Below, piece after piece: positions 1 through 12,779 of a DNA stretch of 64,000 bases. The notes below the pieces were generated by a model. It was not told the DNA's origin, made no database searches, and was given only the letters and a program-made list of their open reading frames with translations. Made by a program: the position numbers and the translations under genes. Numbering within the stretch: the first letter of the stretch is position 1; each line of letters begins with the position of its first letter. The DNA is taken from the NCBI GenBank assembly GCA_009869945.1, contig WIXG01000046.1, positions 124,001 through 188,000 on the forward strand, given 5' to 3'. Source of the DNA: Mesaphorura yosii. Its lineage: Eukaryota; Arthropoda; Collembola; Poduromorpha; Tullbergiidae.

Positions 1-1138
1 ATTAGATGAAGGAAAGGTGTACAAAATTGTCCAGTGGCAGGACCTTGATGGAGAAACCCATTCTGAGTTGATCGATGTGTTGGAAGGAGTTCATCCAGAG
101 GCCGTTCGCGCAATGGATATTTCTTCAATGGTAATCAAGTGATTGGAGAAATTCAATTTGAAATGTAATCCGTCAATATACGCTTGTGTTTGCAGTATAA
201 ATCAATATATGTGAGCTCGGACTACAGAGTCCGGCAAATTGGTGTGGACCCTTGTAGAGTTCGCTACGACAATTGCGTTCGATGTGTGCGTGACCCTTAC
301 TGCGGTTGGGACACAAAAGAGGGACACTGCAGACCATATGTTCCCGGGTACGTGCCGTGGTTATAATGCTAGTTCTCAAGATACTAGTAACTTAAATTTA
401 TATTTGGGCTTCTTCTTCAGAATGCTCCAAAGTGTAGGTGGCAACGGCGCCGTTTGTAACTGCCGGAGATGTGCCCGCGAGAAGCAAATTGTCGCGAATT
501 GGGGCCAGAGCTTACATATTCAGTGCTCGGTGACTCTACCCGAGCAATCGTCGTCCCACACTACGCTTGCATACAAATGGTATCATGCGTCCCCGTCATC
601 CCATAATCTACCCGATCCTGAACCCGTGGCAATCAGGTAATCACTAGAAACCTCCGCCATCATCTGTATTAAACTATAATTCGGGATTAAACAATTTGCG
701 TTTCTTATTGTCGTTTTCAGCCCGGAAAAGTATGTGCTGACAGCCGACTTAGGATTGGTAATTCTAAGTATTAGTGAGACTGATGGCGGCCAATGGCAGC
801 TGAGATATGAAGAAAAAGAAAAAGACATGTCTTTGACGCTATGTACATATAACGTAACTGTAGAAGTTCAAAAGTGCTCAGCTCCTTCGAAATCTTCCGA
901 CTTCCAAAAGGTGTACAGTGAGTGGTGCCACGAGTTCCAAAAGTACAAACAAGCCATGCAAGCTTGGCAGAGAAGGCAAGAGGTATCACACAAGCCTTAA
1001 AATCCTTGCTTTCAAGAACTTAATCATAATGGTGGTATTTTCTTTCAGCAATGTGGCAAAAAGAATTCCAATGAGTTTACCTCAAATCAGCAGAATTACC
1101 CGAATGAAATATTTCAACCTACGCTTCCGTACGGCTGA
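1..1138 (+). CDS. Sema2a: Semaphorin-2A, 3' part (cut by window edge)
   Basis: This is the C-terminal 282 residues of a secreted class 2 semaphorin, an axon-guidance ligand for plexins. Coding exons are 1-130 (starts outside the window), 196-347, 421-636, 721-982 and 1049-1138, all with GT-AG introns and matching phases. The first exon carries the last blades of the Sema domain (KVYKIVQWQDLDG). The second is a PSI domain with its cysteine pattern (DPCRVRYDNCVRC, DPYCGWD). The third and fourth hold one Ig-like domain (cysteine in HIQCSV, tryptophan in YKWYH, cysteine in LTLCTY). The tail is basic and ends NEIFQPTLPYG. There is no membrane segment after the Ig domain, as expected for class 2. 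An AATAAA lies at 1191-1196 and another at 1690-1695, so two 3' ends are possible. Confidence 0.92.
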
Positions 1139-1743
1139 TTTTCCTTCGTAGATTAGCTAATTTAGTCAATTTTGTGTATAAAAAGCTCTAAATAAATCAT
1201 ATGTAATTCCAATCATAAGGCGATAACGTTGACACTTTTTCTATAAGTGAAAGGATGATTGAACGATAAAAGATAAACACCAGTGCCTATCGTTTCAGTG
1301 TACGTTAAGTAATAATGACAACCTCGCCCGTTTCCTCTCTTGTTTTGGACTACTTTGTATTCTCTTCTCGATTGAGAGTCCATTCCTAAATCTTATCGCA
1401 TGAATTCATTAATTTCTCCGCACCAAAAACGAAATAGGAATGCAAAGTCCTTAATTGCTGGCTCCATACGTGAAGCTGTTTTGTTGAGTTGTTCCCCTGT
1501 GATGTAATTTATTTTTCCCATCTCTTGTACTTTCTGTTGCTATTGTATGTTTTGTTAGACTCGTTATTGCTTCGTAGCATTATGTGAGTTTTTGTACGTA
1601 TTTTGACAAAATCCTCGATTAAGTGATTCCGAACTCATATTTGTATATTTATGTCGTAAGTGTTCGAACGAAACAGAGTTGTAATTTGTAATAAATCGAA
1701 CGAATTAAGACACGGGCCATTGACTTATGGTCAGTTTCATGGC
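1139..1743. other. Semaphorin 3' UTR and intergenic DNA
   Basis: No coding signal was seen. Two AATAAA hexamers (1191, 1690) fit alternative polyadenylation of the semaphorin transcript. Confidence 0.5.
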
Positions 1744-1977
1744 TTATGTATGCTGCGCCAATAAAAGTTGATTAACAAGACGTAGACTTGAGATTATGAG
1801 ATAAATGGACTGGATAGTCACCAAAATGCCGACCAGGAGAAAGGCGACGGTGAAACATGAAAGCCTTTGTTGATCTTGTAATTTCGACGGCAGTTCCTCA
1901 GATGTCTCTTCTCCTTGCATGTTATGCGATGCGGTGGCGTGTAGTGCCATTGAAGTGGTAACGGCGAACTGCTTCAA
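1744..1977 (-). CDS. Candidate 77-aa small membrane protein
   Basis: An uninterrupted ATG-to-stop reading frame encodes 77 residues. The N-terminal half is polar. A strongly hydrophobic stretch follows at about residues 40-66 (FTVAFLLVGILVTI, then IYLIISS), long enough for one membrane helix, and a short tail comes after it. I do not recognise the family. Single-exon small membrane proteins are common in arthropods, but a 234-base frame can also arise by chance. It lies convergent with the semaphorin gene and close to its distal poly(A) signal. No promoter or splice evidence supports it. Confidence 0.35.
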   Translation of the reverse strand: MKQFAVTTSMALHATASHNMQGEETSEELPSKLQDQQRLSCFTVAFLLVGILVTIQSIYLIISSLRLVNQLLLAQHT

Positions 1978-2855
1978 CTAGAATGCTATGCGTATGTTTT
2001 CAGGATTGACTCGTCCGTAATAAAATACGAGATGCGAGGCGAGTGAGGCTTTGGCTACTACTTGACGATTTCACCCCTCGTTCGTCTGTACAGGCCCAAA
2101 GCATAAAGAAAGCTCACAAAGCTGTGCCCTTTTTCCATAATTCCGTAGAAATGGTGCATCTCTTCCCTTTCTCGCCAGTGCTTGTGTACTCGTACGTGCA
2201 ATGTTGTTAAACTTGTTCATGTATTAGCATTTTGCAGAAAAACATTCGGATTTCAAGTTTAATGGCAAAAATGCACCTTGTTGGGTTTTAAAAAATAAAC
2301 TGAAATTAATTGCTTATTCGCGAATAAATAGAAAGACGCCTGACATTAATATAAAACCATCAAATAGTTGGCGGGCATTTGTGTACGTGATTACTTTTAA
2401 CAGTCCACTGACACCAGGTAAGTTGAATTACTTAAAATAACTGATCTGTTCGAGTGAAAATTAAATTAAATTAAATTAAAGTAGCTCCTCTATAATTCAA
2501 CTGTACAATTATTTTTCCGTTTTTCGCGTGATTGCAGGGTGAAAGATTTTTCTTTGTACTGCACTGCTGCATAGAAATCAAGAAATGATTAGTAACCTTT
2601 GACCAGCATATTTTGAAGTGCATGGTGGAGTCATGAAGTGTCTAGTGGATCTGGGAGGATGGCTTCATGCAAATATTAACTTCACATTTATCCAGTAAGC
2701 GCTCGGTTGATATTAAAGTTTGTCCAGGTAATAATCAACAATAAACAGTGTCAATACGTGTTAGATTTCATTGATATTGGCTGGCCAATCTCCGAGTCAG
2801 GATCAAGAGTAGGACAGATTGTCACTACAATTGACCCTGTAAATGGGATTCGCCA
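1978..2855. other. Upstream region of the scribbler gene
   Basis: No open frame has a recognisable product. The stretch probably contains the promoter and 5' UTR of the scribbler homologue. Several pyrimidine-AG and GT motifs between 2400 and 2850 could mark untranslated exons, but I could not place them. A short TTAAA repeat is at 2457-2480. Confidence 0.4.
2457..2480. repeat. (TTAAA)n microsatellite, about 4-5 copies
   Basis: The pentamer TTAAA is repeated head to tail without interruption. It is a simple sequence repeat with no known role here. Confidence 0.85.
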
Positions 2856-5800
2856 ATGAATGACGTTGGTGGAACGGAGAGCGGCACTGGCCTAAGGCCG
2901 AAGTCCAGCCGCGGTGGAAGTGCATCAGACACCAATTTTGAATACGACGACTCTGAATGGGATGTAGGTATTGGAAATTTAATTATCGACTTGGATGCAG
3001 ACATCGAGAAAAACAACGAAGCAAGCCCCTCTTCAAATCAAGCGCAACTTCCACCTTCAAATGCTAGCTCTTCTGCAACTGCAGTAAAACAGGCCTCTTC
3101 TTCCATGCTTATTTCATCAGGCGCGTCAACCTCGTCGACTTCCTCAGCCACTAATAGCAGCAACCACTCAAAAGTGGGAAAATCGCCTAATTCTTCTACG
3201 TTCAGAACTGTTATTAGTGGAGGCCCTGCTGTAGACTCAGTGAACTCTGAAGGCGACTCTCAATCTAGTGTCAACATGGAACATTCTAGCACCTGTGTTG
3301 ATAAAAGTTTAAAAATGAAAATTAAGCGTACGAAACCAGGAACAAAAAGTGTTGAAGCCAAACATGAAATAGTGAAAACTGACACTAATTTAACCAAACT
3401 TTCTGGAGGGTCAACGCCAGCCATTAATGCAAATAGTGCTGGCAAACTTATAAGCGGCAATTCCTTAACCGAAGCAAATTCGAAGATGGTAGCATCAACG
3501 GCGGCCCAAAGAGGTGCTCAAAACAAAGAAGATAAAACAGATGTGCAAACCGCTGTCACTGACGATAGCTCTAAATCGAAACTTATAAAAAGAAGCACTA
3601 CTCCGAAAAAAATTAAGACCCTTGGTTCGTCAGACTCACCACAAGCAGTTATCTCCTTAACTTCTACAACGGGTTCCAGCACAGGGAAGAAAGAGACTGT
3701 CTTATCGATGACTGATGCGAGAAGCAGTAACAGTGAGTTAGGTACACCTGGTATTGCCAGTTCAGGAGAATCGTCAGTTATTATGTCGAGTACCCAAAAG
3801 ACGGAGTCCAGTGCTAGTAGCTCAGTTCCATCGGTGTCATCAGCGTTTGTGAAAACACTTCCCATGAAAGTGTCCCTTCAACCAGGTCATTCTGGTGACC
3901 ACGCAACTATTCTGCAAGAATCGTCAGCTGCGGCACAGAAAACACAGTATCATCCGGGGAAATCTGCAGCTCCCGGACCTTCAATTCATGTCGCTGCAAA
4001 TAAAGGGGATAAAGCGAATTCTTCATGCAGTAATGGCACAACTGTGGAAAAAGTTCACTCAAATGCTAACTCGAAAAGATCAAGAGGAGTTACACACCAG
4101 GACAAGGTACGCCGTGAAAATTTACTTTACAAGTACAGCAGCCTTAACGTTAATAAATTTTCATTTTCATATGTCTTCGCAGCTATCAAATTCTGATGCG
4201 AACAAGTTTCATACTTCCACCATTGTTCAAGCTAATACAAACAGGGCTACTTTGGTGGATACGTTCTGTAACAAGGAGGTGCAAAGAATCACTCGAACAC
4301 TGTCACAAAGCGAGCAATCAATTCACGACGCATGTGTGGGAACAAGCGTTGGAACTATCACTGAGCCAGACTGTCTCGGTCCATGCGAGCCAGGAACTTC
4401 GGTCACTTTGGAGGGAATTGTGTGGCACGAAACTGAGAATGGTAAGGCTGCATTTGATTCCAGATTATCTTTGAAGTTTGCTAACTAGGTTTTTATTGCT
4501 ATTTCTTAGGCGTATTAGTGGTAAATGTGACTTGGCGAGGAAAGACGTATGTTGGCACCCTGATTGACTGCACAAAAAATGAATGGGCGTCTCCACGATT
4601 CTGTGAATCGCCAACTTCAGATATAGAAACAAGGACTCCAAAAAATCGAGCTAAACGAGGGAGAGCCCAAGGGTCCGGGACTCCGGTCCTGGAAACAAGC
4701 GCTTCACCACTCGAAGCCTTTCGTGTTTCAGCGAGCAAGTTGAGGAATGGCACGAAGGGTCGTCGTGGGAGCTCTGGAGCCCCCTTTTTGACACCACTCA
4801 GTCCGCTCAAGGTGGACCCTTGGCCCAAACGAAAAACTCGTGGAAGTGAAAATGACCAGGAAGAAGCTTCAACATCGAAATGCACAAAACGCATCAAAAT
4901 TTCGTCAAAGGACGGCTCAAGCAATTCAGGTGGAAGAAATAGTGGAAGCCCTGTTTCCGGCATTTCATCAGCGGCCTATAATTCTGAGGTTGGGCCCTAC
5001 TCACCAGCATTAATTGAATGCCCCGAGCCCAATTGCTCTAAGAAGTACAAGCACATAAACGGGCTAAAATACCATCAAACCCATGCCCACACACCTCAGT
5101 TTGTCGCCGCCGAAGACTCTGATTCAAATATGTCTACAGCAAGCACTAACAATTTGGCATCTGCGTCTAACACAGATGATCTCGGCGATTCGGGTATGGT
5201 AGATGTGACCGATCCTGGTGTTGACACAAAAGCGGATGATGACACTGAATTAAATGCTGCAAATAATGGTATGCGCAACGAGGCGAATACTTCAGCATCG
5301 GCAGCACAAACTAATACAAAAGCGACTGATTTCAACTCTTTTGACGACTTGGGAGGCACTACGAAAGTAAAGGAGAAGGACGGAGCCCCAAATAGCGATG
5401 GAAGTGCAGTTGTGCCCGAAATTGGGCAAAAACCCGTGAATACCGTGGCTCGTACTCCAATTCTCACTGTGCCATCATTTGTGTCTGTGCAAAACAGATC
5501 GATGTCACAACAGGCTCCATCACGGATCGGAAACTCTCATGGTATTGAAATTCAGAAGCTGGATGGTTTCTCCACTGCACCTAAGGGAAATTCAGTGCCT
5601 TGGCAGCCCCACGCGAACTCGCCAATGGCGACTCCTGTGATTTCATCTATTCAGTCGATGCACAACCAGAGCCAGTCCGAGAATTCTCAGGGAAAAGAGC
5701 TTAAATCCAGCGAGGATTTGCAAAGCAAAAAGTCGAAGCATAAGAAGAAAAGCAAAGATAAGAGAGACAGGGACCGAGATGGCAAGGCCCGTGTCAGTGG

Positions 5801-7688
5801 CAATGTTTCAAGGAAAGACTCCCAAGAACGTGAAGGATCTCCAAATAGAAGAGACGAAAGGAAAAGTTCAAGTGAGACAATTGAGGATGAGGAAGATGGC
5901 AGAATTCGAGTGGGAGACGGAAGGGATCGGGAGGACCCGCAAAGCCCCGCCTATTCTGACATATCGGATGCGAACGATTCCGGGCCTGAGTCAGAATTAC
6001 GTGCGAACAAAGAAATGATGAAAGGCGTACCTTCTGGAACGTCGGACCACACGAGCTTGAACAGCGGCAATGGATCCGGGCCTGGCCATGGCTTCTCTCA
6101 ATTTTATCCTTCGGGTCTTTATTCGCCGTATTCACTTGGTGAGAATTCCTCGCCTACAGTCCTTAACATGGCTTCAGGAGCACCGTTGAATATCAGTGGA
6201 CACAAAAACATGGACAAATCAGATGGTGAAAGCTCTGGTAAAACTCCAGGGAATAGTTCATCGCAACTACATGGCGGTTTGTGTGACCGGCGTTCCCCGA
6301 ATATCGACTACCGGTCGAAGTTTATGCCCCAGCAATACTACTCATATCCGTACTCCAATTTCCACGGTTTCGAATCTCCGTACGGGCTACTTCCAGAAAA
6401 TCCGTACGGGCCCGGTCATGCTCGGGTTCTGGCAGACGAAAAGGAGCGTGAGCATCACACAGAACAAATGAGAAAAGCAAAGCCGGGCGAAGGAACTGAA
6501 GGCGGAATGTTAACTAGCGCACAAATTAAACAGGAACCTGTTGAACGCGACAGAACGTACAAAGATTCTGGCAGTGCAAAACACCACTCCAATCAGCAAG
6601 CGGATGATTCTCTTAGAAAATCAGGAAGCAGTTCCTCGAAGCACCAGAAAGAGTACAAGAAAGGAGAGAAAGAAGACAAAGAAAGGGATCGACATGTACA
6701 CGGCAGCAAAGGCGAAGGTGGGGGCCACAAGACTGGAAATTCGAAGAGTTCAGGGAATCATGCTGACAGAGATAAACAAAACTCGAGACACTCTGAGGGA
6801 GACTCCGAAAAAGAAAAGGAGAGAGCAAAGAACGAAGGATCGAAGCCGACGATGGAGACAACGGGACCGCCACCTCCACCAACTGGTTCCTACGCGTATA
6901 TTCCACCTGGATATCTTCAAACGAATCCTTTTGGAATTCCTTTTGATCCAACTCATCCTTTGTACCGCCAAGTGATTGTCCCAGGTCCTTATCCTGGCCC
7001 TCCGTACAGCATGCATCCGGGCACAATTCCTCGCTTCCCGGCCACTCCGGTCTCCACACCTATTCCACTCCCTGAAGACTTGTCACGACCTTCACCTCCA
7101 ACATCCGCTGCTGGACCGACCTCCAAAGGTCTGGACCTGCTTCAGCATCATGCTGCACAATATTATGCCACGCACAAGATTCACGAGCTACAGGAACGGG
7201 CGTTGAAGTCTCCGTCCCCTCAGGTTCCTGTGACTAACTCGCACTCAGGGAGCTCCTCTGCTGGAAACCTTTCTCAAACTTCAAAACCGTCTTCTCCAAG
7301 AAGCAGCAGCCCGGCAAATAGAAAAGAGCCTATAATAAACTCAGGAGGCAGTAAATCCTCGGAAGCCTCCAAAGATGTCAAGCCGAATATTCCAGCCTCA
7401 TCAGCGAATACTCTTACTGGGACAATTTCTGACACTTCAAGATCGCCACCAACGCAGCATCACGTGCACAGCCATACGCACCATCATACTCATATTGGCT
7501 ATCCGATAATTCCAACAGTTCCTCCGCAGTACTCTCCTCACTATCCACATGGTAAGTTGCAGTGACTCACTTGACACTTCGAACCATTATTCATTCCGAT
7601 GACTTGATTTGACTCCTGTACAGTGATACCACCGACGGCTGCGCCTACTCCGGTGATTCCACCCTTCACAGCACAGAAGCCAAGTTAG
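2856..7688 (+). CDS. sbb: Scribbler/brakeless (ZNF608/ZNF609-type) transcriptional co-regulator
   Basis: This encodes a 1,538-residue nuclear protein. Exons are 2856-4106, 4183-4441, 4510-7551 and 7624-7688. The N-terminus has the family signature [19 protein letters not shown]. The conserved SBB/ZNF609 block spans the exon 2/3 junction ([36 protein letters not shown]). A single C2H2 zinc finger at about residue 674 reads [19 protein letters not shown] with a following H. The rest is low-complexity: Ser/Thr-rich at the start, [17 protein letters not shown]-type basic runs, Pro-rich segments, and a His-rich stretch ([12 protein letters not shown]). Drosophila scribbler is a co-repressor used in photoreceptor targeting and larval locomotion; the same role here is inferred. 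AATAAA at 8687-8692 gives a 3' UTR of about 1 kb. Confidence 0.93.
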
Positions 7689-9428
7689 AAAGTGAAAACA
7701 AATGTGCAAATGACATGCAGATGGTGATTGACTCTCTATTGTGGTGTGAGCTGAGGACTGCCCTACCTACATACAGTCATGCAGATTCTTAAGAAAGTTC
7801 AGAATTCAGAGCTCTTAATTACGAAAGATAACGAATTCGTACATTATCCTATTATTCGTACAGTGGGCAGTATTCGTGAGAAATCGCTCCTCCTTCTTGT
7901 ATATAATACTCTCTGGCTTCCTGAGTCATCACTTTAGCATAGAAAGCAGCAATTGTTAATGGACAATCGGAAGGAATTGATCGTCTTAGTTTGTTTATAA
8001 TATTTATCATGAAATCAGTTGTTTTGTGTTAGACAGTACTTGAATACATTGGGGACTTGATCTTATGCTCTAGTTTGTATAAAACGGATTTTGCCACTAT
8101 TTAACTTAATACACTGCACTCAATGTACGATAGTGATGAGGGATTGGTTGTTGTGCGTTTTATAGTCATTATTAAAGGTAGGTTTTTATTAGTTTTTAAT
8201 CGTTTTTTATACGACTTTGATTAGAAATCTCTGCTTGTTCAAATCGTACTCTGCATTGCATATCTTCCTAATTAGAGAAATAGAACTGACAACGCCTGGG
8301 TTGGTGTCTCGCTTCGGATGAGGTATCCGGAAACTGAAATTATGTTCGATCGTGTTGTGTTCAAATGCCTTTTAGATTAGTGCTTGAAAACAATTTTCGG
8401 CGGCAACAGAGTTGGAGTGGTTTAGTTTGGTAGATTTTTAAATTTCATGCTTATTGAACGCCATTCTAGAAGTTGTATCCTCGAGAAGTTATGGACGAGA
8501 GTAAATTAGCCGAAATCCTGAAATCCTCTGACTTGTTCAGTGGCACAGCAGGTGACAAATACAATAATACAGTTGATTTGTAAATACAGACTTGACCTTT
8601 TAGTGAAATTGAGCACAATTTTGTACTGCTAATTTATTACTTTAATATAAGTAGAATGTGTTATATTAGCATTTTAAACTATTTAAAATAAATTTTTTGT
8701 CGATCACAAGTTCAGGTTTTCATTTCAATTCTTGTACGCTTCAAAATAAGCAAAAAGCGAATAGAAGTTGGCAATATCATTTTTCCCAATTGGTAGCCTT
8801 TTGCTTCAAAAGCGACGGGATCAGCAATCCTCTCTGTATTGAAATCCACGAGTAGCTCCTTCAGTCCACATGTGGTCATACGCACAAATCATTTTTTGCT
8901 CTTAATAACAACGGCTAGTCTGAGGCGAGACCTTCTGAATTTTTTGATCACGTTCGATTTGTAAAAATCTTTTGATTCTGGACGATGAAGCCCTGTTTGA
9001 TTTGATTTCTGGTTCCTAGCAAAGAATATCATATTTATGTACAGTGCAGGACAAAAGTTGGCCGAGTTCTCACTCGTGGTCATAATTCAACGATTGGTTT
9101 GTGTCTGTTGCATGAAGCAAAAAATGAGAATCGCCAAAACCAATTTCGACCACACCCAACGCACGCATGTTGGACCCAATCAACGCTGCTGAAGAAAGAT
9201 GTTTGCTGCGAAGTCTTTGTTTTCCGTTTGCGATAAATTGCTCAGCAGCTTTTTTGTGAAAAACTTTTTTAGCCGTCGAAAAGAATAAATTAATTAGGGT
9301 GTTCCAGGATCTAGATTCTCTAGATTAGCAGAACGTATAAATAAGGGTATCAGGATGATCAAAGAGGTTAGTTCACAAGTTTTCGCACTATCGTACAGAT
9401 TGCGCAGCCAAACTCAACTCCAATCAAA
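7689..9428. other. Scribbler 3' UTR and intergenic DNA
   Basis: The AT-rich 3' UTR runs to the AATAAA at 8687. The remainder shows no supported gene until the TATA box of the next gene at 9336. Confidence 0.5.
9336..9343 (+). promoter_or_regulatory. TATA box of the small secreted peptide gene
   Basis: TATAAATA lies 93 bases before the start codon. This fits a core promoter with a short 5' leader, and strongly expressed small secreted-protein genes in arthropods often have TATA boxes. Confidence 0.7.
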
Positions 9429-9791
9429 ATGTTCAAGACTCTGGTAAGTGAAGCATTCAGCGACCGAAAGTGTGAAATTGGAGTGAGTATTGCAAACGGG
9501 CAACACTAATTATTTTCTGTGCCAATTCGATTCACAGATCGTCGCTCTTATGTTGGTCGCAGTTGCCATTGCTGCTCCACAATTCTACGCCAATGGATGG
9601 ACCGGTAAGGCTCCATTGGTTTAGTACATTACTGGTTAAATGTGTATAGAGGACTAACAGCACAGCTAAAATAAATGGCTTCGCATTTTTCAGATGGACC
9701 CAACAATGGAGTTGGACCAGTCGTGTATGCTGCCGCTCCGGCTGTTTACGCTGCTCCATCCTTCTATGGCGCTGGTCTCATCTACGGTTAA
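9429..9791 (+). CDS. Small secreted peptide, AAP/Tyr-rich (cuticle- or Nplp-like)
   Basis: Three exons (9429-9443, 9538-9604, 9694-9791) encode 59 residues. The first exon holds only MFKTL, a layout common in cuticle and neuropeptide-like precursor genes. A signal peptide follows (MLVAVAIAAPQ), and the mature part of roughly 40 residues contains VVYAAAPAVYAAPSFYGAG. The AAP motifs and Tyr/Gly content resemble low-complexity cuticular proteins and the neuropeptide-like precursors of insects. I see no clear dibasic cleavage site, so a structural cuticle role is as likely as a peptide hormone. A TATA box is upstream and AATAAA is at 9901-9906. Confidence 0.8.
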
Positions 9792-10272
9792 ATCATGAAC
9801 GACTCCGGTCCCAACATTTCCAAGAATCATTTGTCAAAATTCGACCTTTTGATTTACTGGAATTAAAATTCTTGATCTGTCCGTTTTCTATTACCGTGCA
9901 AATAAAATGTGCTGAAAAACAAAATCAAACGTGCCTTCATGGAGTTCTCTACTCTTAGCTTAATCACACAATCTGGTGCATCCTTAAGATTCCTAGTTCC
10001 TGGTTGAAACTGAGGGGTGGTCATTTCGGGCGATCGGGTGGTCGACTTCGTATTCGCAATCCGTTACGGAAAAGCTGTAACAAAGAACGCAAGTCAACGT
10101 GATTATAATATCGCGGGATTATTGAGAACAGTCGCGCAACTCGGACCGCACCGTCTGTTCTCTAATTGACCAATTTACTTTAATTTGATCACTTCCGTGG
10201 GCAACTGCGCTGCGAATGCAGCTTAACCAGAAGCAGTTTTTGGTCATGATTTATTAGTTAAAGCTTTTTACG
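9792..10272. other. Intergenic, ALG9 upstream region
   Basis: This stretch holds the 3' end of the small peptide gene and then the likely ALG9 promoter. No other gene was seen. Confidence 0.5.
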
Positions 10273-12779
10273 ATGGAAAAACGACAACGAAAACGTAATC
10301 AGAGGTAAAGGAAATATAATTTGAAAAATTGAAACGACATTGGTCAGTCAAATGTTTCTACTATCATTTTGGTAGAGGTACACAGAAGTACTTCAGTTCC
10401 GCAAAATCGAAAGAGGAACTGCAAGAAATTTTGGAGGATGTTGGACTTCGCGATCAAAAGTCGCTGGTGGGGGGCCTCGGAAACATCTCGTCAAGAAGTG
10501 ATGTGCATGCAGTTACCAGAGATCCTGTTACTGATTCCGCTGACGTCTGGTCACCAACTCCTTATGCAGCATTCAAACTGCTAATCTCTGCTAAGTTTGC
10601 TGCAGCTCTTTGGACGACTATATCTGACTGCGACGAAACCTACAACTTCTGGGAGCCCGTACGTCCGCATTTATTGCATGATTATCTGGAAATGAAGCTC
10701 TTCTTTTATCATGGGCTTCTGTTATTAAAATTAGACCCATTACTTGCTGTACGGAAAAGGGTTTCAAACATGGGAATATTCTCCAGTGTACGCGCTCCGG
10801 TCCTACGCGTACCTTTGGGTTCATGCATTACCAGCGAAAATATACAACGTGTTGCTCCATCCGAGTCCACTTCTGGTCTTCTTCTTCATTAGATGTCTCT
10901 TGGCCTTCATGTCTTCCATTTCAGAAGTATTTTTGTATAGAGCTGCGAGAAAATATGTCAGCGGAAGTGTGAGTTGCATTGCCCTGATCACGTCCCTCTT
11001 TTCGCCTGGACTTTTTATGTCGTCAACGGCTTTCTTACCGAGTTCGTTCTCCTCGTAAGTGCAGTTTACTAATACGGATAGATAGAGGGATGCGGGATGT
11101 CATCCATGATGATCGCTGATGATGTTACATGATCTATGATTCCTATTTCATTTTTATGTTGAAAGATACATGACCGCGGTAGCCATTGGTGCGTGGATGG
11201 AAGGCTTAAATGGACTTGCAATCTTTGCAGTTGCGTTGTCAGCTCTGCTGAGTTGGCCCTTTGCGGCACTGACGGGGTACTTGAAATTTTCTTGATACTT
11301 TGGTACGTTGTACCGGATTAATTTAGTTCATATTTGTCTGATTAGGCTACTAATTGCGCTCGACATCCTGTTGCTGCAAAGGAAAATAGTCACCTTTGCA
11401 TCGTGGTGTGTAATCTCATTAGCTTTAATTTTGGTAAGGCTGATGCGCTCATTGATTGCACATTTCTCTGCTTAGCAACTTGGCAATTCCCTCTTTACAC
11501 ATTTGCAGATTCCAATGATTGCCATTGATTCAACTCTTTACGGAAAGCTGGTGATTCCTCCACTGAACATTATCAATTATAATATTTTCTCATCGAAAGG
11601 ACCGGATTTGTATGGCACTGAACCCTGGACTTTTTACATTGCTAACGGCTTCCTGAACTTTAATTTTATGTTTCTGCTCACGCTTTGTACTCCCATTTTG
11701 CTAATTGTCAACGGATTGACGGGAAACACAGCGAGAAAAGAAAACTGTGTGATCACTGGGACCATCTTTGTTTGGCTGGGCACCTTCATTGTGCAACCTC
11801 ACAAGGAAGAGCGATTTTTGTTCCCGATATACACACTGATTCCGTACTGCAGTGCCATAGGATTGGAATGTATTCAAGATGTGTCATTCAAAGTGATTAG
11901 ATTTCTTGGCACTAAAATCAAAGCCCTCAGAAAAATCAACTATGGACAGTGCGCCACAGTTGCAGGCATCCTTTGGATCTCTGTAACTTGTATCATTGGC
12001 TGCTCAAGAATAGTGGCGGTGCATTATAGTAAGTTATTGACGTGAAAATGGAAGGCATTTTGATAAAACGGAAGAGTCATTTGGTGATTGTACTATTTTT
12101 CATAGGTTACCGTGCTCCTTTTGACATATTTTTCAACTTGCATCGAGAGGGTGTGTTTTCTAAGCTGGAGACTGACTATCCAGAAAGAGAATTTACAGTC
12201 TGCTACGGAAAGGAGTGGTATCGATTTCCGACGTCCTTCTTGCTGCCGAGCGCGAACTGGAACGTTCGTTTTATTCAATCTGAGTTCAAAGGACAGTTGC
12301 CGAATTTGTTTCCGGTTGATGATGCACGAGGAACTCGGAAAATTCCTGAGCACATGAATGATGTCAATGCAGAGGAACCTTCACGCTATGTGAGTCCTGA
12401 GATGCCGAGTCGTTGATGTTTTTGTGTAGAAAAAATAACATTTTGTTTCTTCTCTTTTTACAAGGTGAACGTTTCGGATTGCGACTTCTTGGTTGATTCC
12501 GTTACCACAAATTCTGCGCTAGAGCCTGATTATTCAGCTAATACAGATGAGTGGATGGCCATATCTGAACAGGAATTCCTGAACAGTCAAAAATCACATT
12601 CCTTCTACCGAGCCTTTTACATCCCTATTCTGTCTTCCAAGTACACACATTACGACCGATACCTCTTCCTCGAAAGAAAACAAAAGCGGAGGAGAAAAAG
12701 AAAGCCAGCAGGTAGCAGACTAGATAGTTTAACAGCAGAAGAATATGCAAACAGTCTTAACCAGAATATTGACCTGTAA
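10273..12779 (+). CDS. ALG9: Alpha-1,2-mannosyltransferase ALG9
   Basis: This 650-residue multi-pass ER enzyme of the GT-C/GT22 family adds alpha-1,2 mannoses from dolichol-phosphate-mannose to the lipid-linked N-glycan precursor in the ER lumen. Exons are 10273-10304, 10376-10658, 10735-11054, 11166-11276, 11346-11433, 11509-12028, 12106-12389 and 12465-12779. The start was chosen because a tiny first exon (MEKRQRKRNQ) joins in phase to exon 2. The first lumenal loop has the acidic motif SDCDETYNFWEP followed by HYLLYGKGFQTWEYSP. The family motif QPHKEERFLFP lies in exon 6, and CYGKEWYRFPTSFLLP and EEPSRY follow. Length and exon-junction residues agree well with vertebrate ALG9. The C-terminus is very basic (KQKRRRKRK). 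AATAAA is at 12976-12981. Confidence 0.95.

Noticed and set aside
4499-4963. 154-codon frame antisense to scribbler exon 3
   Set aside because: It is a shadow of the strongly supported zinc-finger co-regulator coding strand and has no motif.
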